Source: Leisingera sp. M658 (GTDB lineage: Bacteria; Pseudomonadota; Alphaproteobacteria; Rhodobacterales; Rhodobacteraceae). Taken from it: 64,000 nt of DNA. Of the stretch, positions 51,147 through 61,148 are shown in pieces (position 1 is the stretch's first letter; each line of letters opens with the position of its first letter). The stretch spans positions 1,752,501 to 1,816,500 of the forward strand of contig NZ_CP083546.1 of assembly GCF_025144145.1 (NCBI RefSeq), in the 5' to 3' direction. The translations under genes and the position numbers were made by a program. The notes under the pieces were generated by a model. That model was not told where the DNA came from. It did not search any database and worked only from the letters and a program-made list of their open reading frames with translations.

Positions 51147-52421
51147 ATGCTGCAGGTGCTGTCGAGCGCATGGGCGCTGCTCTTGGGTATGATGCTGCTG
51201 ATGGTCGGCAACGGCCTGCAGGGCACCATGCTGGGTGTGCGGGGCGAGCTGGAAGGGTTTTCCACCTTCCAGATGTCGATTGTGATGGCGGCCTATTTCG
51301 TCGGCTTCCTGGGCGGCTCGCGGCTGGCGCCGGAGATGATCCGCCGGGTTGGCCATGTGCGGGTGTTTGCGGCCTTGGCCTCATTCATTTCGGCGGTGAT
51401 GATCCTGTATCCGGTGCTGCCGAATACCGTGGCCTGGGGGCTGGGGCGCGTGATCATCGGGTTTTGCTTTTCCGGCGTGTATGTGACGGCGGAAAGCTGG
51501 CTGAACAACTCTGCGGACAATTCCAACCGGGGCAAGGCGCTGTCGCTTTACATGATCGTGCAGATGGTCGGTATCATCGCTGCGCAGGGGCTGATTCAGG
51601 TTGGCGATCCAGCCGGTTACGAGGCGTTCATCATCGCCTCGATCCTGGTTTCGATCTCCTTTGCGCCCATTCTGCTGTCGATCTCGCCGACCCCGGCGTT
51701 TGACACCACCAAACCGATGACCCTGCGCGAGATCATGCGGATTTCGCCGCTGGGCTGTGTCGGCATGTTCATTCTGGGCGGCGTGTTTTCCGCCCAGTTC
51801 GGGATGAGCGCGGTTTACGGCGCCGCTGCGGGGCTGAGCCTGGGCAACCTGTCGCTGTTTATCGCGACCTTCTATATCGGCGCCACCATCCTGCAGTATC
51901 CGCTGGGCTGGGTCTCGGACCGGATGGACCGGCGGCTGCTGATCATGGTGGTGGCGGCTGCAGGCGGCTGCGGCGCGGTGCTGGGCTTTTTCTACGGCAT
52001 GGACTTTAAGATGCTGCTGGTTGCGGCCTTTATCATCGGCGGCCTGTCGAATCCGCTGTATTCGCTGCTGATCGCCTATACCAACGACTACCTTGAGCAT
52101 GAGGACATGGCGGCGGCATCAGGCGGGCTGGTGTTCATCAACGGGCTGGGCGCCATTGCTGGCCCGATGATCACCGGCTGGCTGATGAGCGACGCGGTGT
52201 TTGGCCCGGCTGGCTTCTTTGCGCTGATTGCGGCGCTGATGTTCTTGATGGCCGTCTATGCGGCTTACCGAATGACCCAGCGCGCTGCGACGCCGGTTGA
52301 CGAGACCGGGAGCTTTGCCGCGATGTATCCCAGCTCGACGCCTGTGGCGGTTGAGTTTGCCCAGGAGTACGCGATTGAGACCGAGCTGGAAGAGCAGGAA
52401 ACCGCCGGCGAGGAGAATTGA
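51147..52421 (+). CDS. MFS transporter (YcaD-like)
   Basis: 424 residues, twelve hydrophobic segments, starting MLQVLSSAWALLLGMMLLMVGNGLQG. Motifs ADNSNRGKALSLYMIVQMVG and GWVSDRMDRRLLIMVV (MFS motif A-like loop) are visible, and the last 40 residues are an acidic cytosolic tail. AAAGGAGG lies 7 nt before the ATG. An inverted repeat GCAGCCC/GGGCTGC (51098-51123) lies just upstream. The substrate is unknown. Confidence 0.9.
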   Translation: MLQVLSSAWALLLGMMLLMVGNGLQGTMLGVRGELEGFSTFQMSIVMAAYFVGFLGGSRLAPEMIRRVGHVRVFAALASFISAVMILYPVLPNTVAWGLGRVIIGFCFSGVYVTAESWLNNSADNSNRGKALSLYMIVQMVGIIAAQGLIQVGDPAGYEAFIIASILVSISFAPILLSISPTPAFDTTKPMTLREIMRISPLGCVGMFILGGVFSAQFGMSAVYGAAAGLSLGNLSLFIATFYIGATILQYPLGWVSDRMDRRLLIMVVAAAGGCGAVLGFFYGMDFKMLLVAAFIIGGLSNPLYSLLIAYTNDYLEHEDMAAASGGLVFINGLGAIAGPMITGWLMSDAVFGPAGFFALIAALMFLMAVYAAYRMTQRAATPVDETGSFAAMYPSSTPVAVEFAQEYAIETELEEQETAGEEN

Positions 52422-52559
52422 TTGCGCTAACCAGCCGGAATTGTGAGGATTATTTCACACAGAGGTCTTGCCTGTCGCAATTTGTGACCCAAGGTTACTT
52501 GTAATGGTAATGTAAAATGGCCTGAAGTTAGGGTCAGGAAAAACTTGGAGTTACGACCG

Positions 52560-53138
52560 ATGACTGGTCCCGAAGAGATACTTGCATTCTGGCTCGATAA
52601 GGTTGGGGAAAAGGGATGGTATCTGCAGGATGACGCGCTGGATCAGGAGATCCGCACGACGTTTCAAAAGACCTGGGAGGAGGCCTGCGAGGGCAGGTTT
52701 TCCTTCTGGCTGACCTACCCCAGCGGCACCCTGGCCTACATCCTCCTGATGGACCAGTTCCCCCGCAACATGTTCCGCGGCGAAGGCAAGGCGTTTGCCT
52801 CTGACCGGGCGGCGCTGTCGGCGGCCAAGGTGGCGATCAACAAGAAATGGGACAAGAAGATCGACGAACCGGCGCGCCAGTTCTTCTATCTGCCCCTGAT
52901 GCATTCCGAAAACCTGTGCGACCAGGAACGCTGCATCCGGCTGATGCTGGAACGGATGCCCCGGACCGGCACCAGCAACCTGCTGCATGCCCGGGCCCAC
53001 CGCGAGGTGATCCGCCAGTTCGGCCGCTTCCCCTACCGCAACGAGGCGCTGCACCGCGCCAGCACCGCGCCGGAGCTGGATTACGTGATGGCGGGCGGCT
53101 ACGGCGAGACCGTGCGGCAAGTGCAAGCTGCCGGCTGA
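52560..53138 (+). CDS. DUF924 family protein
   Basis: 192 residues from ATG 52560 (GGAG 9 nt upstream); an in-frame TTG at 52545 with AGGAAA is an alternative. TPR-like helical DUF924 motifs: ILAFWLDKVGEKGWYLQDDALDQEIRTTF, LAYILLMDQFPRNMFRGEGKAFASD, QFFYLPLMHSENLCDQER, and ARAHREVIRQFGRFPYRNEAL. No biochemical role is established. A strong terminator follows. Confidence 0.92.
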   Translation: MTGPEEILAFWLDKVGEKGWYLQDDALDQEIRTTFQKTWEEACEGRFSFWLTYPSGTLAYILLMDQFPRNMFRGEGKAFASDRAALSAAKVAINKKWDKKIDEPARQFFYLPLMHSENLCDQERCIRLMLERMPRTGTSNLLHARAHREVIRQFGRFPYRNEALHRASTAPELDYVMAGGYGETVRQVQAAG

Positions 53139-53157
53139 ACCCGGATCTGAAGCAATA

Positions 53158-53193
53158 GAAAACGCCGCGCCCTGAAAGGGGCGCGGCGTTTTC
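53158..53193 (+). terminator. intrinsic terminator of the DUF924 gene
   Basis: GAAAACGCCGCGCCC with GGGCGCGGCGTTTTC, a 15-bp perfect stem with a 6-nt loop; the T-run is part of the stem. It should work in both directions. Confidence 0.9.
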
Positions 53194-53296
53194 CATTGGG
53201 GGGCGCCAGCCGCTGTCTTTCCCCGGTGAATGCAAAATTGTGCTGGCAGGATGTTTGCCTGCAGCATAGCCTGTTCAGACGGCGTTGCGCTGTTTC

Positions 53297-53324
53297 TTGC
53301 ATGGCCGCTATGCCGCAGTAGAGG
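53297..53324 (+). promoter_or_regulatory. promoter candidate for lpdA
   Basis: TTGCAT, 16 nt, TAGAGG, ending 22 nt before the shared pdh/lpd palindrome. A start from here would place the palindrome at about +17 to +34, a roadblock-type position. Pattern match only. Confidence 0.3.
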
Positions 53325-53346
53325 ATGATTGCAGCGCAGAAAAAAA

Positions 53347-53364
53347 TAGTTTAACGGTAAACTA
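53347..53364 (+). promoter_or_regulatory. candidate operator of lpdA, shared with the pdh operon
   Basis: TAGTTTAACGGTAAACTA: perfect 7-bp arms around ACGG, 33 nt before the lpdA ATG. 15 of 18 bases match the site before pdhA in the same orientation. Confidence 0.75.
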
Positions 53365-53397
53365 GTTTTGGAACCTGTTCGAGGGCGAGGGAGCACT

Positions 53398-54792
53398 ATG
53401 GCCGCACAATCTTATGACGTGATCGTAATCGGCGCCGGGCCGGGGGGCTATGTCGCGGCCATCCGTGCCGCACAGCTGGGTCTGAAAACCTGCATTGTCG
53501 AGCGCGAGCATATGGGCGGTATCTGCCTCAATTGGGGCTGTATCCCGACCAAGGCGCTGCTGCGCTCCTCTGAGGTGTTCCACCTGATGGAGCGGGCCAA
53601 GGATTTCGGCCTGAAAGCGGAAAATATCGGCTATGATCTGGACGCGGTGGTGAAACGCTCGCGCGGGGTGGCGAAACAGCTGTCCTCCGGCATCGGCCAT
53701 CTGATGAAGAAGAACAAGATTGCTGTGGTGATGGGCGAGGCGTCCCTCCCGTCCAAGGGCAAGGTGTCGGTCAAGACCGACAAAGGCACCGAAGAGCTGA
53801 CCGCCAAGAATATCGTGCTGGCCACCGGTGCACGGGCGCGTGAGCTGCCGGGGTTGGAGGCCGACGGCGATCTGGTCTGGACCTACAAGCACGCGCTGCA
53901 ACCGCCACGGATGCCAAAGAAGCTGCTGGTCATCGGCTCGGGCGCGATCGGCATTGAATTTGCCAGCTTCTATAACACGCTGGGTGCTGACACCACGGTG
54001 GTTGAGGTGATGGACCGGGTGCTGCCGGTGGAAGACGCCGAGATTTCGGCCTTTGCCAAGAAGGCCTTTGTCAAACAGGGCATGAAGATCATGGAGAAAG
54101 CCATGGTCAAGCAGTTGGACCGCGGTAAGGGTAAGGTAACGGCCCATATCGAGGTTGGCGGCAAGATCGAGAAACAGGAATTCGACACCGTGATTTCTGC
54201 CGTGGGCATCGTTGGCAATGTTGAGGGGTTGGGTCTGGAAGGTCTGGGCGTCAAGGTTGACCGTACCCATGTTGTGACCGACGAATACTGCCGCACCGGA
54301 GTTGATGGACTTTACGCCATCGGCGACATCGCCGGCGCACCCTGGCTGGCGCATAAGGCGTCGCATGAAGGCGTCATGGTGGCCGAGCTGATTGCGGGCA
54401 AACACGCCCATCCGGTGAAACCCGAAAGCATTGCCGGCTGCACCTATTGCCAGCCGCAAGTGGCCTCGGTCGGTTACACCGAGGCGAAGGCCAAGGAGCT
54501 GGGCTATGACATCAAGGTCGGCCGCTTCCCCTTCATCGGCAACGGTAAGGCGATTGCGCTGGGAGAGGCGGAGGGCATGGTGAAGACCGTCTTTGACGCC
54601 AAGACCGGTGAGCTGCTGGGTGCCCATATGGTTGGCGCCGAAGTGACTGAGCTGATTCAGGGCTATGTGGTGGGCCGCCAGCTGGAAACCACCGAGGAAG
54701 ATCTGATGAACACCGTATTCCCGCATCCGACGCTGTCGGAGATGATGCATGAATCGGTGTTGGATGCCTACGGCCGGGTGATCCATATGTAA
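53398..54792 (+). CDS. lpdA: dihydrolipoamide dehydrogenase (E3)
   Basis: 464 residues starting MAAQSYDVIVIGAGPGGYVAAI (FAD motif). The redox disulfide is GGICLNWGCIPTKALL, NAD binding is LLVIGSGAIGIEFASFY, FAD contact YAIGDIAGAPWLAHKASHEG, and the active-site His lies in FPHPTLSEMMHESV. There is no lipoyl domain. The redox motif has N-W between the Cys (CLNWGC rather than CLNVGC), a variant seen in pyruvate dehydrogenase E3s of Alphaproteobacteria. It likely serves the PdhABC complex encoded 18 kb away, as the shared operator suggests. The frame extends 10 codons upstream without support. Confidence 0.96.
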   Translation: MAAQSYDVIVIGAGPGGYVAAIRAAQLGLKTCIVEREHMGGICLNWGCIPTKALLRSSEVFHLMERAKDFGLKAENIGYDLDAVVKRSRGVAKQLSSGIGHLMKKNKIAVVMGEASLPSKGKVSVKTDKGTEELTAKNIVLATGARARELPGLEADGDLVWTYKHALQPPRMPKKLLVIGSGAIGIEFASFYNTLGADTTVVEVMDRVLPVEDAEISAFAKKAFVKQGMKIMEKAMVKQLDRGKGKVTAHIEVGGKIEKQEFDTVISAVGIVGNVEGLGLEGLGVKVDRTHVVTDEYCRTGVDGLYAIGDIAGAPWLAHKASHEGVMVAELIAGKHAHPVKPESIAGCTYCQPQVASVGYTEAKAKELGYDIKVGRFPFIGNGKAIALGEAEGMVKTVFDAKTGELLGAHMVGAEVTELIQGYVVGRQLETTEEDLMNTVFPHPTLSEMMHESVLDAYGRVIHM

Positions 54793-54814
54793 GCTGCGCA
54801 TGCAGCGGAGTTAG

Positions 54815-54844
54815 AAAAGGCGGCCTGTGACGGGCCGCCTTTTT
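54815..54844 (+). terminator. intrinsic terminator of lpdA
   Basis: AAAAGGCGGCC, 7-nt loop, GGCCGCCTTTT: 11-bp perfect stem, 22 nt after the stop. Confidence 0.9.
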
Positions 54845-54925
54845 CTTTGGCGGCTGGGCTCTGGTCCCGGCGCCGGGTCCGGGGTAACCAGAGGCTGATC
54901 AAGTGATACAACAGGGGCAGCGGCC

Positions 54926-56095
54926 ATGACGGCATCCGGAAATTCGCGCTGGGGGCTGATCCTGGCGGTCTGGGGCGCAGGCCTGGGGGCGGCTGCGCAA
55001 TACGGCAAGATCAGTGTGATCTTTGGCCGGATGGGGGAGCTGTACCCGGAGGCGGGCAACGCGATCAGCTTTTCCGTGTCGCTGGTCGGGACTTTGGGCA
55101 TTCTGCTGGGGGCTGTGGCGGGGCTGTATGTGGCGGCCTTTGGCTACCGGCGCACGCTGGTCTGGGCGCTGTGGGCGGGGGCGGCGATGTCTGCTCTGCA
55201 AGCGCTGCATCTGCCGTTCGGGGTGTTTCTGGCGTCCCGAGTGGTCGAGGGGCTGTCGCATCTGGGCATTGTGGTTGCCGGGCCGGTGCTGATTGCGCAG
55301 CTTAGCTCAGACAGTGGGCGCGGGCTGGCGATGACCCTGTGGAGTACCTTCTTTGCCGTCGCCTTTACCCTGCTGGCCTGGTTCGGCCTGCCGCTGGCGG
55401 ATGCCTGGGGATTGCTGGCGCTATTCGTTGCACATGCGGGCGTAATGGCGGGACTGGCGCTGCTGCTGGGCTTTTCTTTGCGCGATGTACCCGTGCCGGA
55501 GCGGGGGCCGCTGCCGCGTCTGGCGGAATTGCCGGGGCTGCATCTGCCCATTTACCGGTCTCCCTGGATTTCGGCGCCGGCCGCGGGCTGGCTGTTTTAC
55601 ACCTGCTGTTTTGTGGCGGTGCTGACGGTGATCCCGCCTTATATCGCCGAGGACATGCGCGCCTTTGTGCTGGGGATGATGCCGCTGGCCAGCATTGCGG
55701 TGTCGATGACTCTGGGGGTGTATCTGCTGCGGTTCCTGCCGGGGGTGCGGCTGGCGCAGCTGGGGTTCCTGGCCTGTGCCGCTGCCGCCCTGTGGCTGTG
55801 GGCCATGCCCGGCGCGCCGGCCGCCTGTATCGCCATGGCGGGGGCTATGGGGCTGGTGCAGGGCGGCTCCTTTGCGGCGGTGCCGCAGCTGAGCAGCAGT
55901 TCGGCAGCGCGGGCGCAGTCCAGCGGTGCGATGGCGCAGATGGGCAATCTGGGCAATACCATCGGCACGCCGCTGATGGTGCTGGCACTGGCTGGCGGTG
56001 GCTTTGGCGGCATGATGGCGGTGCTGCTGGTACTGTTCCTGAGCGGTGCTGCGGTGCATGGTCTGCTGTCAGCGCGGCGGCGCAGCATGGCTTAA
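54926..56095 (+). CDS. MFS transporter
   Basis: 389 residues with about twelve hydrophobic segments: MTASGNSRWGLILAVWGAGLGAAAQYG, GFSLRDVPVPERGPLPRL as the central cytosolic loop, and SSSSAARAQSSGAMAQMGNLGNTIGTPL near helix 10-11. The substrate is not recognisable. The ribosome binding site is weak (CAGGGGCAG). The adjacent 280-nt region downstream is packed with palindromes. Confidence 0.88.
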   Translation: MTASGNSRWGLILAVWGAGLGAAAQYGKISVIFGRMGELYPEAGNAISFSVSLVGTLGILLGAVAGLYVAAFGYRRTLVWALWAGAAMSALQALHLPFGVFLASRVVEGLSHLGIVVAGPVLIAQLSSDSGRGLAMTLWSTFFAVAFTLLAWFGLPLADAWGLLALFVAHAGVMAGLALLLGFSLRDVPVPERGPLPRLAELPGLHLPIYRSPWISAPAAGWLFYTCCFVAVLTVIPPYIAEDMRAFVLGMMPLASIAVSMTLGVYLLRFLPGVRLAQLGFLACAAAALWLWAMPGAPAACIAMAGAMGLVQGGSFAAVPQLSSSSAARAQSSGAMAQMGNLGNTIGTPLMVLALAGGGFGGMMAVLLVLFLSGAAVHGLLSARRRSMA

Positions 56096-56117
56096 GGGGG
56101 CCTCTCCCGCCCGTCAC

Positions 56118-56216
56118 CGGCCCCCGTGCCGGGGGCCGTCGCCTGTTGGGCGTGGCGCCGCAAGCGGCGCGCCGGATTCCGGTTGAAATCCGGGCCGGAA
56201 AACGCGTGTTTTCCGG
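56118..56216 (+). repeat. cluster of four consecutive hairpins
   Basis: In 99 bases: CGGCCCCC/GGGGGCCG (56118-56138), GCGCCGC/GCGGCGC (56155-56170), CCGGATT/AATCCGG (56172-56193) and CCGGAAAAC/GTTTTCCGG (56195-56216). They fill the space between the MFS gene and the uvrA promoter; the second is GTTGGG element copy C (GTTGGG at 56145-56150). Confidence 0.75.
56143..56170 (+). repeat. GTTGGG/GCGCCGC palindromic element, copy C
   Basis: CTGTTGGGCGTG then GCGCCGC, AA, GCGGCGC, located 47 nt past the MFS gene stop in the same orientation. Related to copies A (28527) and B (45691, minus). Confidence 0.55.
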
Positions 56217-56271
56217 TTTGATCCGGGGCCGGCGCAACCTGCTGCCAGCTGCTGTCAGCAAGTTTTGTCTT

Positions 56272-56286
56272 GTTCGTGATATGTTC
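56272..56286 (+). promoter_or_regulatory. LexA (SOS) box of uvrA
   Basis: GTTCGTGATATGTTC is an exact GTTC-N7-GTTC site, the LexA operator of Alphaproteobacteria, 89 nt before the uvrA ATG. uvrA is a standard SOS gene, so context and motif agree. Confidence 0.88.
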
Positions 56287-56375
56287 TTTTTTGGGGCTTG
56301 GCGTTTCCCGGTGCATTCCCTATTTGTATGGCGGGCGTTTGCCGCTGGTTTGGCAGGCGCGGGCACGGGGGCATT

Positions 56376-59234
<2,859 letters not shown>

Positions 59235-59264
59235 GGGCAGGGCACTGTCCCTCACGTTGGATGG

Positions 59265-59285
59265 AAGAGGGGCGCTGCCCCTCTT
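59265..59285 (+). terminator. hairpin after uvrA
   Basis: AAGAGGGGC, loop GCT, GCCCCTCTT: a 9-bp perfect stem 30 nt past the stop, followed by GGCCTTTGGCC. Confidence 0.65.
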
Positions 59286-59307
59286 GGCCTTTGGCCAATT
59301 CACCCCG

Positions 59308-59353
59308 GAGTATTTCTAGAAAGATGAAAGGGGGCGGTTTCCCCCTCCTTTTT
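59308..59353 (+). terminator. 3'-end motif plus intrinsic terminator of uvrA
   Basis: GAGTATTTCTAGAAAGATGA leads into GGGGG, loop CGGTTT, CCCCC, TCC and TTTTT. Third copy of the repeated 3'-end motif. It ends at the stop of the convergent membrane protein gene. Confidence 0.75.
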
Positions 59354-59787
59354 CATGCAGTCTGGGCGGCGGCGGGGCGGGCCAGTAACAGCGGCACCAG
59401 GAACAGCAGCAGGAAGGGCGTGTTCATCACCACGTTGAACCAGGCGCCCGCGGCGAGGGAGCCGAGGCTGTCGGGGATGTACCAGGCCAGCAGCGCCGGG
59501 ATCAGCAAGCGGCGGCCCAGGGCGGGATCGGCGCTGTAGATATGCTCTGTCACCAGATAGATCAGCACGCAAAAGCCGCACATTAGCCCGCCGCTGATGG
59601 CGGTCATCAGGGCGGCCGAACCAGGGGTGAGCGCCTGGGCGCCGTCCAGCGGCAGGAAGGCGAGATCAATGAACAGGCTTAGTGCTGTGCCGAGCGGGGT
59701 GGCCAGCGCCAGCACCATGGCGAGGCCGAAAGCGGCAGAGAGAATCGAGACGATCTTAAGCATGCGGATTGATGCGGCGTGGGTCAT
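59353..59787 (-). CDS. hypothetical four-helix membrane protein
   Basis: 144 residues from ATG 59787 with AGGAG 7 nt upstream. Hydrophobic segments: KIVSILSAAFGLAMVLALATP, LMTAISGGLMCGFCVLIYLV, LLIPALLAWYIPDSLGSLAAG and VVMNTPFLLLFLVPLLLA. I recognise no family. It is divergent from the XRE/MmyB-type regulator gene, with a palindrome between the two starts, so it is the probable target of that regulator. Confidence 0.78.
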   Translation of the reverse strand: MTHAASIRMLKIVSILSAAFGLAMVLALATPLGTALSLFIDLAFLPLDGAQALTPGSAALMTAISGGLMCGFCVLIYLVTEHIYSADPALGRRLLIPALLAWYIPDSLGSLAAGAWFNVVMNTPFLLLFLVPLLLARPAAAQTA

Positions 59788-59844
59788 TGGAAGCTCCTGA
59801 TGATGTCTGCGCGCAGAATGCGGGCAGGCGCGGAAACGAAACAA

Positions 59845-59859
59845 TTACCTTGGAGGTAA
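59845..59859. promoter_or_regulatory. palindromic operator candidate between divergent genes
   Basis: TTACCTTGGAGGTAA: perfect 6-bp arms with a TGG centre, 57 nt from the membrane-protein ATG and 49 nt from the regulator ATG. Its position fits autoregulation and control of the divergent gene by the XRE-type protein. Confidence 0.6.
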
Positions 59860-59908
59860 GTGAACTTCTGATTGTGGCCGTCTATGCTGCGGCAAAAGGA
59901 GTCAGCTC

Positions 59909-60679
59909 ATGGCGGAAGGTTTCGGCGCGGTTCTGAAGAAATGGCGCGGGCTGCGGCGGATGAGCCAGATGGCGCTGGCGCTGGAGGCCGGGGTCTCGGC
60001 GCGGCATCTGTCTTTTCTGGAGAGCGGAAGGTCGCGGCCGAGCCGCGGCATGGTGCTGCGCTTGAGCGATGAGCTGCAGGTGCCGGGCGGGGCGCGCAAT
60101 CAGCTGCTGGCGGCTGCCGGTCTGGCACCTGCCTTTGCCCGGCGGAAACTGAACGATGCGGAATTGGCGCCGCTGAAACAGGCCGCTGAACAAATGATGA
60201 TCGCGCATGAGCCGTATCCGGCGCTGATGATCGACCGGCATTGGCGGCTTTTGCGCCTGAACCGGCCTGCGGCCCTAATGCTTGAAGGCGTTGGGATCCG
60301 TGCGGGCTGCAGCCTGATTGAGGCTCTGCTGGAGAACGCCGGTCTGCGGGAAGCGCTGGAGAACCTGCAGGATATCGAACGGCTGAGCCTGGCCCGGCTT
60401 AGAACCGAGCTGGCCCATTTCGGCGAGGATCCGGTGCTGGAACAGGCGGTGGAGCGGCTGCAGCGGATGGTGGCGGCCTCGGGCAGCGCACCGGAGGGGG
60501 AACTGCCCGCGGTGATCCCGGCCCGCTACCGGTTGGGCGGGCAGGTGCTGTCGTTCTTTTCCACCATTACCCAGTTCGGCGGCACTGGGGATCTGGCGAT
60601 GTCAGAGCTGCGGATCGAAATGCTGTTTCCGGCTGATGAGGCCACGCGGGAGGCGATGGCCGCGATGGGCGTCCGCTAG
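59909..60679 (+). CDS. XRE-family regulator with MmyB-like ligand domain
   Basis: 256 residues. The helix-turn-helix (about 8-62) reads LKKWRGLRRMSQMALALEAGVSARHLSFLESGRSRPSRGMVLRL. The C-terminal part (about 90-256) resembles the MmyB/PAS-like fatty-acid-binding domain: YPALMIDRHWRLLRLNRPAALML, IEALLENAG and VLSFFSTITQFGGTGDLAMSELRIEMLFPADEATREAM. Such regulators bind a lipid-like ligand and often control a divergent dehydrogenase or membrane gene. AAAGGAG precedes the ATG by about 9 nt. Confidence 0.9.
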   Translation: MAEGFGAVLKKWRGLRRMSQMALALEAGVSARHLSFLESGRSRPSRGMVLRLSDELQVPGGARNQLLAAAGLAPAFARRKLNDAELAPLKQAAEQMMIAHEPYPALMIDRHWRLLRLNRPAALMLEGVGIRAGCSLIEALLENAGLREALENLQDIERLSLARLRTELAHFGEDPVLEQAVERLQRMVAASGSAPEGELPAVIPARYRLGGQVLSFFSTITQFGGTGDLAMSELRIEMLFPADEATREAMAAMGVR

Positions 60680-60696
60680 CAGGCAGTGCGACCGGT

Positions 60697-61050
60697 CTAG
60701 TTCTCCAGGTCAGCCTCTGCACCGATCAGGCGCAGCACTTTCTGGGTCTCGCGGTTCACCTGATAAACATAGCCGCCGGCCTGAACATAGCTGCCAAATG
60801 GGTCCGGTGCCCATTCGCCGGGAGTCCCGATCCAGATGTACTCATCCAGAATATGGTCGCCGCGGCGGTAGAACTTCTTGGCATGGTCCGGCGGCACGCA
60901 ATGCGATGAGGTCTTGGCCAGGCCCGCCGGGCAGTGCAAACCTGCCTGGTCTGACTTGCCATGCCCGATGCCATTGCCAGCAGCAAGCGGAATAGCCACT
61001 GCACAAGCGGCAGTGAGAACAATGATGGAAACAAAATAACGGCGTACCAT
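60697..61050 (-). CDS. small secreted RcnB-like protein
   Basis: 117 residues. A signal peptide (MVRRYFVSIIVLTAACAVAIPLAAG) is followed by CPAGLAKTSSHCVPPDHAKKFYRRGDHILDEYIWI and DPFGSYVQAGGYVYQVNRETQKVLRLIG. The second half resembles the RcnB/YdgH-like small periplasmic family that ends in a beta hairpin. Two Cys could pair. Function is unknown; a metal-homeostasis role is only suggested by the family. AAGGA precedes the ATG. A promoter candidate lies at 61080. Confidence 0.75.
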   Translation of the reverse strand: MVRRYFVSIIVLTAACAVAIPLAAGNGIGHGKSDQAGLHCPAGLAKTSSHCVPPDHAKKFYRRGDHILDEYIWIGTPGEWAPDPFGSYVQAGGYVYQVNRETQKVLRLIGAEADLEN

Positions 61051-61079
61051 TTACGGCGGGTCCTTTCCTGGTCGCCTTT

Positions 61080-61107
61080 GACATAACGGGCCAGGCGCAA
61101 AATCCAA
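61080..61107 (-). promoter_or_regulatory. promoter candidate for the RcnB-like gene
   Basis: Minus strand TTGGAT, 16 nt, TATGTC, about 30 nt before the ATG. Confidence 0.4.
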
Positions 61108-61148
61108 GAGGGCGGTAAAGCCGGCGGCGGCGGCCCGCCTGCAGTTGC

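Noticed and set aside
53362..54801. Long minus-strand open frame opposite lpdA (479 codons)
   Set aside because: It mirrors the codon structure of lpdA, has no start context and an unnatural composition; it is a shadow of a highly conserved gene.
60697..61050. Reading the small secreted protein as an excinuclease-related gene because it lies near uvrA
   Set aside because: It has a signal peptide, no ATPase motifs and an RcnB-like C-terminus; proximity to uvrA is not evidence.
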